Below are positions 57,026-64,000 of a stretch of DNA of 64,000 bases, piece by piece (position 1 is the stretch's first letter; each line of letters opens with the position of its first letter). Position numbers and translations under genes: made by a program. The stretch comes from Grimontia kaedaensis (lineage in GTDB: Bacteria; Pseudomonadota; Gammaproteobacteria; Enterobacterales; Vibrionaceae): contig NZ_CP082275.1 in NCBI RefSeq assembly GCF_023746615.1, positions 1,612,001 through 1,676,000 of the forward strand, in the 5' to 3' direction. The notes beneath the pieces are model-generated. The model ran no database searches, was not told the origin of the DNA, and worked only from the letters and a program-made list of their open reading frames with translations.

Positions 57026-58669
57026 TTAATTCAGGATTTGCTCGGCAAGTTCGAGAAGTTTCGGATAGGCGATGGAGCTTTGCAGTGCCAGTGCTCTCTG
57101 CTCTTCTAACACTTCTTGTAGGATGTTTTTAGTGGTGAGCGGGTTTGCCAAAACAACACGAAACACAATTGTTGCGCGGTTATCTAAGTGGACAGGTGTT
57201 AGCGTGGTCCGGGAGACAAAGGTGTTCCCTGCTTCGCGTTGGTGCTTTTGAATGAAAACAGTCAGGTTATTTAAGTGCTGGTGGAGCACTTCGCGTTGTG
57301 TGTCATTGGCGGTCTCGAATGCTTTCTTGACCGATTCTGGCACAAAGCGATAGGTGAGTAGGCATAGCTCTGGCTTGCTGACGATTTCGAAGTCTGGCTG
57401 CTCAGCAATTAGTGACGCGAAGTATTCGGCCTTGTCGACGCTTTGATCTATCAGCAGTTCATAGCCTTCGCGTCCAATGATATTCAGGCTGGCGTAAAGC
57501 AACATAGCCATACCACTGCGAGACCCTTCGAGGGTGTGGCTGCCGAGGTCTTTAGAGCCTTTGCGCAGGATGTAGTTGGCGTGATGCTCAATGGCAGACA
57601 CCATGGAAGGGTCTTTGAATATCACCATACCTGCACCCATTGGCACGTATAGCTGCTTATGGGCATCAATTGTCACCGAGTCTGCTCGTTCAATGCCTTT
57701 GAGTTTTTGACGCTGGGTGTTCGACATCAAACTCGCACCGCCCCAGGCTGCATCCACATGGAAATGAATATTTTCACGTTCAGCAATCTCAGCCATGGCA
57801 TCAAGCGGGTCGATATTGCCAGTTTCAGTTGTGCCGGCCACGCCAACCAGAGCAAATACCTTGGTGTTTTTCGCTTTCAGCTCAGCAACTTTCTGTTCGA
57901 GCTTATCAATGCGGATTCGATTGTTTTCGTCTGTCGGAATTGCAATCAAAGACTGTCGCCCAATACCAAGGACGTCAGCGGATTTCTTAAGAGAGTAATG
58001 GCCGCGATCTGAGACGAGAATGGCTAAGTCGTCATAGCCATAATGACGCATGGCACGGAACAGACCTTCCTCAGCGACGCCTTTGAAATTACCATCCGCT
58101 CTTAATGCAGCATTGCGGGCGACCCATAAGGCCGTAATATTGGCAATGGTACCACCGGAGCAAAACGCCCCTAGGGAATGTTCAGCGCTATGCATCCAGC
58201 TTTCATAAAAGCGCTCGTCACGGCCATAAATCAGGTTGTGGAGCATCCCCAACACCTGACGCTCAAGTGGCGTGAAGGCCTTTGACGTCTCGATTTTGAC
58301 CGTATTCTGGTTCAAACCAATCATGATTTTTGACAGCGGCATCAGAAAATAGGGAAGCGCTGAGGTCATGTGGCCAATAAAACGTGGCGATGAGGTATGA
58401 ACCGATTGGGCAACCAGTTTATCCAGCAAAAACTCGGTGTGTTCGGAAACGAAGGTTGGTTTTTCAGGGATCAACGGGTTGCTGAAATCTTTTTCGATAT
58501 CAGTGAGAGATGAATCAGTCGCAGCAATATGATTTTGCAAAAAGCAATTCAGGTTTTGGGAAATTTCCTGCTCGATTTTGCCCAAAGTGGAATCGGGCGC
58601 TTCGGGCACGGTAAAAATACGGTGGAGGCTTTCTAGGGACGCTTCCGCCGTCTTAGTTTCTGTAACCAT
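57026..58669 (-). CDS. panP: PLP-dependent aspartate decarboxylase PanP
   Basis: The 547-residue enzyme belongs to the glutamate/aromatic decarboxylase fold: N-terminal substrate domain (SPRFIGHMTSALPYF), PLP-phosphate site in FCSGGTIANITALWVAR, Asp and His in FHVDAAWGG, and the Schiff-base Lys in DSVTIDAHKQLYVPMGAG. The length and N-terminus match the vibrio enzyme that makes beta-alanine from aspartate for pantothenate synthesis in place of PanD. It is a monocistronic minus-strand gene with a terminator at 56991. Glutamate decarboxylase activity is a less likely alternative. Confidence 0.85.
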   Translation of the reverse strand: MVTETKTAEASLESLHRIFTVPEAPDSTLGKIEQEISQNLNCFLQNHIAATDSSLTDIEKDFSNPLIPEKPTFVSEHTEFLLDKLVAQSVHTSSPRFIGHMTSALPYFLMPLSKIMIGLNQNTVKIETSKAFTPLERQVLGMLHNLIYGRDERFYESWMHSAEHSLGAFCSGGTIANITALWVARNAALRADGNFKGVAEEGLFRAMRHYGYDDLAILVSDRGHYSLKKSADVLGIGRQSLIAIPTDENNRIRIDKLEQKVAELKAKNTKVFALVGVAGTTETGNIDPLDAMAEIAERENIHFHVDAAWGGASLMSNTQRQKLKGIERADSVTIDAHKQLYVPMGAGMVIFKDPSMVSAIEHHANYILRKGSKDLGSHTLEGSRSGMAMLLYASLNIIGREGYELLIDQSVDKAEYFASLIAEQPDFEIVSKPELCLLTYRFVPESVKKAFETANDTQREVLHQHLNNLTVFIQKHQREAGNTFVSRTTLTPVHLDNRATIVFRVVLANPLTTKNILQEVLEEQRALALQSSIAYPKLLELAEQILN

Positions 58670-58786
58670 CCGAGGTTCTTTATTTTCTAATAATGGGCTT
58701 TTCTACACGATGTTCGCCGAAGTTACAACACAGGAAAGACGTGGGCTTGGTCGATATCAAAGGGTAGAAATCTTGGGATTTGAGGT

Positions 58787-58811
58787 AAAGGCCACCATTT
58801 AGGTGACCTTT
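58787..58811 (-). terminator. Possible weak terminator after the 58833 gene
   Basis: AAAGGCCACC and GGTGACCTTT pair with one mismatch around a 5-base loop, 21 bases beyond the stop of the periplasmic protein gene. No T-run follows, so termination would be weak. Confidence 0.45.
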
Positions 58812-58832
58812 GTAAAGCTTGGCGCGTGGTTG

Positions 58833-59366
58833 TTATTGCTTATCGCAACTGGTCTCAGCCAGCTTCATCATCGCATCGTTGTACTGAGTCAAAGGCACAT
58901 CGATTTCTTTAGGGTGGCTGAGCAGGGATGCGAGAGCCGAGCGAAGATCGTAGTTACCTTCGTGGGCTTTACCCTGACGGAATTCGAAGACTTTCTTCGC
59001 TGCATCCGCTAATTCGCCTTGTGAAGTGCTCAGTGATTTCACGTCTTCTTGGGAAAGGTTCAACCAAGACTCTACAGGCGCGTCGAAGTTCAGTTTGGCT
59101 GGGTCATTTTCCAGAAAATAATCAAATGCTTCTTCATTCAACTTGAAGTGGTTGCGGCGGCCTTCAAGAAACCAACCTGCAACACCTTCTAGCTCAGGAT
59201 CTTTCTTGATGGTGAGGTCTACCAGATTTTCATACCAAGTGACCGAAGCATTAACATAGTTGTGATATTTCTTACTAACGCAAAGCTTGTCCAGTTGTTC
59301 GATGTCTTTTGCAAACGAAATGCCAGGCACCAAGGTGGTGATGAGGATCAGGGCTGAACGACGCAT
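58833..59366 (-). CDS. Periplasmic hypothetical protein
   Basis: The start is ATG 59366 (MRRSALILITTLVPGISFAKD) with AAGGA upstream, which makes a clean signal peptide of about 19 residues cleaved after SFA. The longer frame upstream lacks support. The mature part of about 158 residues is helical and acidic, with two cysteines (LDKLCVSKKYHNYV and SCDKQ at the end) that may form a disulfide, a pattern seen in small Rap1a/Tai-like immunity or chaperone-like proteins. I do not assign it to a family. It lies between panP and the ugp operon with its own signals. Confidence 0.65.
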   Translation of the reverse strand: MRRSALILITTLVPGISFAKDIEQLDKLCVSKKYHNYVNASVTWYENLVDLTIKKDPELEGVAGWFLEGRRNHFKLNEEAFDYFLENDPAKLNFDAPVESWLNLSQEDVKSLSTSQGELADAAKKVFEFRQGKAHEGNYDLRSALASLLSHPKEIDVPLTQYNDAMMKLAETSCDKQ

Positions 59367-59563
59367 TATTAAATCCTTTTGGTCGAAGGTTGTTTCCGAG
59401 TCACTGGGTTCTGGACCCAATATCAACGTCGGATTGTTTTTATAGGTGTAATGGTAATGTTAGCGACCGAAGAATAAAAACGAAAATTTTCTCTGGAATT
59501 AGTGGATTGTCACAATCCAAGCGAGAGATTTCTCAATTGCCCAGATTGTGACAAAGAGGTGGG

Positions 59564-60631
59564 TTAGCTTTCGATACGTTTTTCAGTTTCTCTATCGAAT
59601 AGGTGAATGTTTTTAGTATCGATAGTGAGCGGCAATGAGGCACCGTCTTCAACAACGACATGCCCCTCAACACGGAGCGTCATTTGCTGGTCGGAATCGG
59701 CAAGCGTTCCGTAAACCAACAGGTCAGCGCCTAACGATTCAGTTAGTGTGACCTTCATGGTGAGCTGTTTTTCCTCGGGGTTCTCGGTAATCTGCAGGTG
59801 CTCTGGTCGCAAGCCAATGTATAAATCTCGGTCTTCAAGATTGGTATCCGACACCGATTCGCCATTGGCTAAGGTTAACTTTCCGCCACTCGTATAGCCT
59901 TCAAGAATATTCATAGACGGGCTGCCGATAAACGTCGCTACAAACAATGACGCAGGGGTGTCATAGACTTCCAGTGGTGTACCCACCTGCTCAACATCTC
60001 CGGCACTTAACACAACCAAACGATCTGCCAGCGTCATCGCCTCGACCTGATCGTGAGTCACATAGATAGAAGTCGTATTCAGTGAGCGTTGTAGCTTTTT
60101 GATTTCCAAACGCATTTGAACGCGAAGTTTGGCGTCGAGGTTAGAAAGTGGCTCATCAAACAAAAACGCTTTTGGACGACGCACAATCGCACGCCCCATC
60201 GCTACACGTTGACGCTGACCACCGGAAAGCTGAGACGGTCTTCGGGTCAGCAGATGGTCAAGCTCCAGCATCTTTGCCACCTCGTTGACCGATGTTTCTA
60301 TCTGATCTTTTGGAACGCCACGGTTTCTCAAGCCATAAGCCATGTTATTAAACACTGTCATGTGCGGATAGAGTGCGTAGTTCTGGAACACCATGGCGAT
60401 GTCGCGCTCGCCGGGTTCTTTTTCGTTTACGCGATCACCGCCGATAGACAGTGTGCCATCTGATATCGTTTCCAGCCCAGCAATCATGCGAAGCAGGGTA
60501 GACTTGCCGCAGCCACTTGGGCCAACCAGCACTATCATTTCGCCATCAGCGATATTCAAATCTACCCCGTGAATTGCTTTGAAGCCGTTGGGATAAACTT
60601 TTTTAATTTGGTCGAGTGTCATTGTCGCCAT
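59564..60631 (-). CDS. ugpC: Glycerol-3-phosphate ABC transporter ATPase UgpC
   Basis: The 355-residue MalK-class ATPase has Walker A GPSGCGKST, Q-loop VFQNYALYPHM, signature LSGGQRQRVAMGR, Walker B AFLFDEPLSNLDAKL and VTHDQVEAMTLADR, then OB-fold regulatory repeats. The first residues MATMTLDQIKKVYPNG match UgpC. It is the last gene of ugpBAEC on the minus strand, 33 bases after ugpE. It powers import of glycerol-3-phosphate and glycerophosphodiesters. No ugpQ follows in this window. MalK or another sugar ATPase is the alternative, but the neighbours decide. Confidence 0.92.
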   Translation of the reverse strand: MATMTLDQIKKVYPNGFKAIHGVDLNIADGEMIVLVGPSGCGKSTLLRMIAGLETISDGTLSIGGDRVNEKEPGERDIAMVFQNYALYPHMTVFNNMAYGLRNRGVPKDQIETSVNEVAKMLELDHLLTRRPSQLSGGQRQRVAMGRAIVRRPKAFLFDEPLSNLDAKLRVQMRLEIKKLQRSLNTTSIYVTHDQVEAMTLADRLVVLSAGDVEQVGTPLEVYDTPASLFVATFIGSPSMNILEGYTSGGKLTLANGESVSDTNLEDRDLYIGLRPEHLQITENPEEKQLTMKVTLTESLGADLLVYGTLADSDQQMTLRVEGHVVVEDGASLPLTIDTKNIHLFDRETEKRIES

Positions 60632-60664
60632 TCACGCATCCTCTGTGTGAAGCTTAAATCTTTA

Positions 60665-61513
60665 TTATTTTTCAGTTTCTACCAGGCCTTTCACGAACAG
60701 CCTTTGCATGCCAAGTACCACGAGTACAGGTGGGATCATGGCAAGCAGTGTCGTCGCCATCACCTTGTTCCATTCCACTTCGCCATCACCAACTGCCAAC
60801 ATGCGTTGGATACTCATCACGATGGTGTAGTAGTTATCTTCGGTGGTGATCAGCAGAGGCCATAGATATTGGTTCCAGCCATAGATGAACGTAATCACAA
60901 ACAGTGCTGCGATATTGGTTCTCGAAAGCGGCAGGAGAATATCAAAGAAGAATTTGATCGGGCCTGCGCCATCGATTCGGGCCGCTTCTAAAAGCTCGCC
61001 CGGTACAGTCATAAAGAACTGACGGAACAGGAAGGTGGCGGTAGCACTGGCAATCAACGGAATCGTCAGCCCTGACATGGTATTCAGCATGCTGAGATCC
61101 GCGATGACCTGGAAAGTCGGCATAATACGAACTTCTACAGGTAACATCAGGGTCATGAAAATCACCCAGAAAGCCAACATACGTCCTGGGAAACGGAAAT
61201 ACACCACGGCATAGGCAGACAAAATGGAGATTGATAGCTTACCGAAGGCAATACCAAGCGCCATCAGAGTGGAGTTCCATAGCATACCTGCCACGCTGAT
61301 TTTCAGCTCACGTGAGGTACCTTCTGTGAGTATTTCATGGAAAACCTCAAAGCCACGATCGCCGAACCAAAGTGGTGTCATGCCACTCACAAACTCTTTA
61401 CTGTCGTGTGTTGCTGCCGTCAATGCGAGCCAAACAGGCAAGGCGACGGCCAGCACACCCAGAATGAGAATGAAGTGGCTGAAGAATGTCAGTAACGGTC
61501 TTCTTTCTACCAT
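60665..61513 (-). CDS. ugpE: Glycerol-3-phosphate ABC transporter permease UgpE
   Basis: The 282-residue permease has six membrane segments and an EAA loop (LLEAARIDGAGPIKFFFDILLPLSR) that contacts UgpC. The N-terminus (MVERRPLLTFFSHFILILGVLAVALPVWL) and the segment AATHDSKEFVSGMTPLWFGD match the UgpE pattern. Its start codon shares a base with the ugpA stop region (61513), so the two are translationally coupled. It forms the channel together with UgpA. Confidence 0.92.
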   Translation of the reverse strand: MVERRPLLTFFSHFILILGVLAVALPVWLALTAATHDSKEFVSGMTPLWFGDRGFEVFHEILTEGTSRELKISVAGMLWNSTLMALGIAFGKLSISILSAYAVVYFRFPGRMLAFWVIFMTLMLPVEVRIMPTFQVIADLSMLNTMSGLTIPLIASATATFLFRQFFMTVPGELLEAARIDGAGPIKFFFDILLPLSRTNIAALFVITFIYGWNQYLWPLLITTEDNYYTIVMSIQRMLAVGDGEVEWNKVMATTLLAMIPPVLVVLGMQRLFVKGLVETEK

Positions 61514-62394
61514 CAGTAAGCCACCTTCTTCTCAACATATTTGAACTGAATGACGGTAAGTACACCAACCAGAATCATCAGCAGGACAGACTGCGCGGAA
61601 GATGAACCTAAGTTCAGCCCCACAAAGCCATCGGCGTAAACCTTGTAAACCAACGTTGTGGTCGAGTCGCCTGGGCCACCCTGTGTCATCGCATGGATAA
61701 CGCCGAAGGTGTCAAAGAAGGCATAAACCAGATTCACAACAAGAAGGAAGAATGAGGTCGGTGAAAGCAGTGGGAACACAATGGTAAAGAATCGCTTCGC
61801 CGGACCTGCGCCATCAATGGCTGCCGCTTCAATCAAAGAACGTGGAATGGATTGAAGACCAGCGAGGAAGAACAGAAAGTTGTAACTGATCTGCTTCCAA
61901 GTTGCTGCAACAATCACCATAAACATGCCATCCCCTCCGTTGATAAAGGGGTTCCAATCAATGCCAACCGCAGCCATTGCGTGTGCCAATACACCCACTG
62001 TTGGGTTAAACATAAACAACCAAAGCACACCGGCAACAGCGGGAGCAACCGCATATGGCCAGATGAGCAAGGTTTTATAGGCAGTGGCGCCTTTAATGAT
62101 GTGGTCGGCCATGACCGCAAGCAGCAGGGAAACGACGAGCGCCAGTGCTGCAACGGCAAAGCTGAAGAATAGGGTGGTGCCAAATGACGAGAAGTAAGCA
62201 CTGTCTTCAAGGAGCTCTAAGAAGTTATCTAGGCCCACGAATTCTGTACTTAACCCGAAGGGATCTTCCAATAACGTTGACTGCCAAACTGCTTGTCCCG
62301 CTGGCCACAGGAAAAAGATAAAAGTGATGACCAATTGAGGGGCAAGCAGCGCGACGGGTAACCAAACGTTATGAAAGACGGGTTTGTTATCCAT
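61513..62394 (-). CDS. ugpA: Glycerol-3-phosphate ABC transporter permease UgpA
   Basis: The 293-residue permease has six membrane segments. The N-terminal part (WLPVALLAPQLVITFIFFLWPAGQAVWQS) and LLEDPFGLSTEFVGLDNFLELLED are as in UgpA, and the EAA loop is IPRSLIEAAAIDGAGPAKRFFTIVFPLL. It is the first permease gene after ugpB (69-base gap). It pairs with UgpE to pass glycerol-3-phosphate through the inner membrane. Confidence 0.92.
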   Translation of the reverse strand: MDNKPVFHNVWLPVALLAPQLVITFIFFLWPAGQAVWQSTLLEDPFGLSTEFVGLDNFLELLEDSAYFSSFGTTLFFSFAVAALALVVSLLLAVMADHIIKGATAYKTLLIWPYAVAPAVAGVLWLFMFNPTVGVLAHAMAAVGIDWNPFINGGDGMFMVIVAATWKQISYNFLFFLAGLQSIPRSLIEAAAIDGAGPAKRFFTIVFPLLSPTSFFLLVVNLVYAFFDTFGVIHAMTQGGPGDSTTTLVYKVYADGFVGLNLGSSSAQSVLLMILVGVLTVIQFKYVEKKVAY

Positions 62395-62463
62395 AACAAC
62401 CTGCTTATTGTAATTATGTGGATCAGCGGGGGGATGTTTCCCCCCGGTTTTACGGTGAGCGTA

Positions 62464-63768
62464 TTACTTGTTCGCTTTCGCGAATTTTGCCAGCAGTACG
62501 TTTCCGCGCTTAACGGCTTTATCCATTGCATCTTGTGCAGAGGCTTCGCCAGACCAAACATTTTCCAGTTCTTCGTTGATCACATCACGGATCTGCACAA
62601 AGTTACCGAGACGAATACCTTTGGAAGCTGGCGTTGGCTCAACAGAAGTCATCTGAACAATCGCCACGTCAGTCCCTGGGTTTTCGTTGTAGAAACCTTG
62701 TTTTTTACTCAGGTCATACGCTGCGTGAGTGATTGGCAGGTATCCAGTGAACTGGTGCCAGTCAGCTTGGTTTTCTGCGCTGGACATGAATTTGAAGAAC
62801 TTAGCGACACCGTCGTAGTCTTTCTTGTCATGACCTTGTAGAACCCACAGGGTTGCACCGCCGATGATAGAGTTCTGTGGTGTTTTGATCTTCGAGGAGT
62901 AGTAAGGCAATGGTGACACACCAAACTCAAAGTCTTTCACGTTGCCTTTAATGCCCGCGTAAGACGCTGAAGAGTTGATGTACATTGCACACTCACCGCT
63001 ATAGAACAGTGGCGCACTGTCTGAACGGCGACCGCCGTATTTAAAGGTGCCATCTTTTTGCCATTCTGCCAGTTGAGCGATGTGATCAACGAAGATTTTA
63101 TCGTTGATCAGCAGTTTGGCATCAGTGCTGTCGAAACCATTATTAGCAGTAGCGATAGGTGCATTGTGGCGCGCACCGAAGTTCTCGATTTGTGTCCAGG
63201 ACTGCCAGCCTGTGGTGAAACCACATTTTACACCGTTAGCCAGAAGCTTGTCCGCCACGGCGTCCATTTCTTCCCACGTTTTAGGTGGCTCTACACCTGC
63301 TTTAGCAAACAGGTCTTTGTTGTAGTAGAGCACCGGAGTGGAACTGTTAAATGGCATAGACAGCATGTTGCCGTCACTATCTGTGTAGTAACCGGTAACG
63401 GATGCCAGGTAGGCCGCTGGGTCGAATTCTGTTTTGGTGTCTTCCATGAGTTGGTAAACCGGATAGATAGCGCCTTTTGCGCCCATCATTGTGGCAGTAC
63501 CAACTTCAAAAACCTGCACGATTTCCGGTTGCTGCTTTGCGCGGAATGCAGCAACAGCACCTGTCATTGTTTCCGTGTAATTGCCTTTGTAAACAGGCTT
63601 AACAACGTAATCGCTTTGGCTTGCATTAAACTTATCTGCAATCTCGTTCACTTTCTCACCGAGATTACCACCCATCGCGTGCCACCACTCGATTTCTGTT
63701 GCCGCATAAGATGGGGATGCCAGCAGCAGTGATACAGAGGTTAGTGCTGCTAATTGACCTAGCTTCAT
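62464..63768 (-). CDS. ugpB: Glycerol-3-phosphate periplasmic binding protein UgpB
   Basis: The 434-residue protein has a signal peptide (MKLGQLAALTSVSLLLASPSYA) and starts EIEWWHAMGGNLGEKVNEI, the hallmark of UgpB. Further UgpB-like segments are VQVFEVGTATMMGAKGAIYPV, MPFNSSTPVLYYNKDLF, TTGWQSWTQIENFGARH and GGATLWVLQGHDKKDYDGVAKFF. It binds glycerol-3-phosphate and diesters in the periplasm and is the first gene of the operon. The upstream PHO-box-like repeats suggest induction by phosphate starvation through PhoB. Confidence 0.94.
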   Translation of the reverse strand: MKLGQLAALTSVSLLLASPSYAATEIEWWHAMGGNLGEKVNEIADKFNASQSDYVVKPVYKGNYTETMTGAVAAFRAKQQPEIVQVFEVGTATMMGAKGAIYPVYQLMEDTKTEFDPAAYLASVTGYYTDSDGNMLSMPFNSSTPVLYYNKDLFAKAGVEPPKTWEEMDAVADKLLANGVKCGFTTGWQSWTQIENFGARHNAPIATANNGFDSTDAKLLINDKIFVDHIAQLAEWQKDGTFKYGGRRSDSAPLFYSGECAMYINSSASYAGIKGNVKDFEFGVSPLPYYSSKIKTPQNSIIGGATLWVLQGHDKKDYDGVAKFFKFMSSAENQADWHQFTGYLPITHAAYDLSKKQGFYNENPGTDVAIVQMTSVEPTPASKGIRLGNFVQIRDVINEELENVWSGEASAQDAMDKAVKRGNVLLAKFAKANK

Positions 63769-63858
63769 GGTTTACTCCTTGTCTGACGAACTTCTATTGC
63801 CGTATCGGCTTTCCATTTCGAAAGTGTGTTTGCTCGTTCGAGCGGGAGGTTAGAGCAT

Positions 63859-63887
63859 ATGAGCGTTATGTTACGGTTTTGTTATAG
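63859..63887 (-). promoter_or_regulatory. Candidate PHO box array upstream of ugpB
   Basis: On the minus strand CTATAAC-AAAA-CCGTAAC-ATAA-CGCTCAT shows three 7-base direct repeats separated by 4 AT-only bases (11-base period), the layout of PhoB sites (CTGTCAT units). The array lies 91-120 bases before the ugpB start, and E. coli ugp is PhoB-controlled. Individual units match the consensus only partly. To the right, 63888-64000 contains no gene that I can support. Confidence 0.6.
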
Positions 63888-64000
63888 CACCGCCTAGTTT
63901 GCGTGTCTTTACTCGCAAATTAAATGTGTGAGTTCCCGCCAACTTACAACGCGTCGCAAAGGGTAGGTATCTGATTTGACAGAGATATTAAGTTTCGATG

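Overview
The window is chromosomal DNA of a marine gammaproteobacterium in the Vibrionaceae. The evidence is an integron cassette array with VCR-like attC sites, a torC-torA-torD/torR block next to purR and a tfoY gene with a GEMM-I (cyclic di-GMP) riboswitch (an order I recall from Vibrio cholerae), a PanP-type decarboxylase, and Vibrio-style intergenic palindromes. I infer the family only; Enterovibrio, Grimontia or Photobacterium-like lineages are as possible as Vibrio.

Positions 1-5500 are the accessory end: small plus-strand cassette genes separated by attC sites. An IS3-family element (1256-2516) sits inside the hairpin of one attC. A REP-associated (RAYT-type) tyrosine transposase element with a nonsense-broken gene ends the array and seems to have cut the last cassette. 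A lone minus-strand lipoprotein gene follows.

Positions 6400-13400 hold an RND efflux operon with a divergent TetR regulator and two matching operators, a methyltransferase, and a bacterioferritin pair with complementary active-site losses. A leader with a 46-codon reading frame precedes a 1537-residue RTX protein (14344-18957). Next come a TTC38-like TPR protein and a DsbA-fold protein, facing a minus-strand ynj-type operon: a membrane/disulfide-reductase fusion, a binding protein, a double permease, an ATPase and a CDP-alcohol phosphotransferase.

Positions 27900-37400 hold a small membrane protein, riboswitch-controlled tfoY, purR, the TMAO respiration genes torCAD with a TorR-box array, and torR. 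A 286-bp inverted-repeat element (MITE-like) and a lipoprotein gene follow. Positions 38600-47700 carry a binding-protein ABC importer next to a PgtC-PgtB-PgtA-like signalling operon, whose periplasmic protein is a paralogue of the importer's own binding protein.

Positions 47900-56900 are one catabolic operon: a glutamine-synthetase-like ligase, an aldehyde dehydrogenase, an iron-type alcohol dehydrogenase, a class I amidotransferase and a complete TRAP importer, with a LysR regulator upstream. I read this as uptake and gamma-glutamylated breakdown of an amino alcohol. The window ends with panP, a periplasmic protein of unknown role, and ugpBAEC for glycerol-3-phosphate uptake behind a PHO-box-like array.
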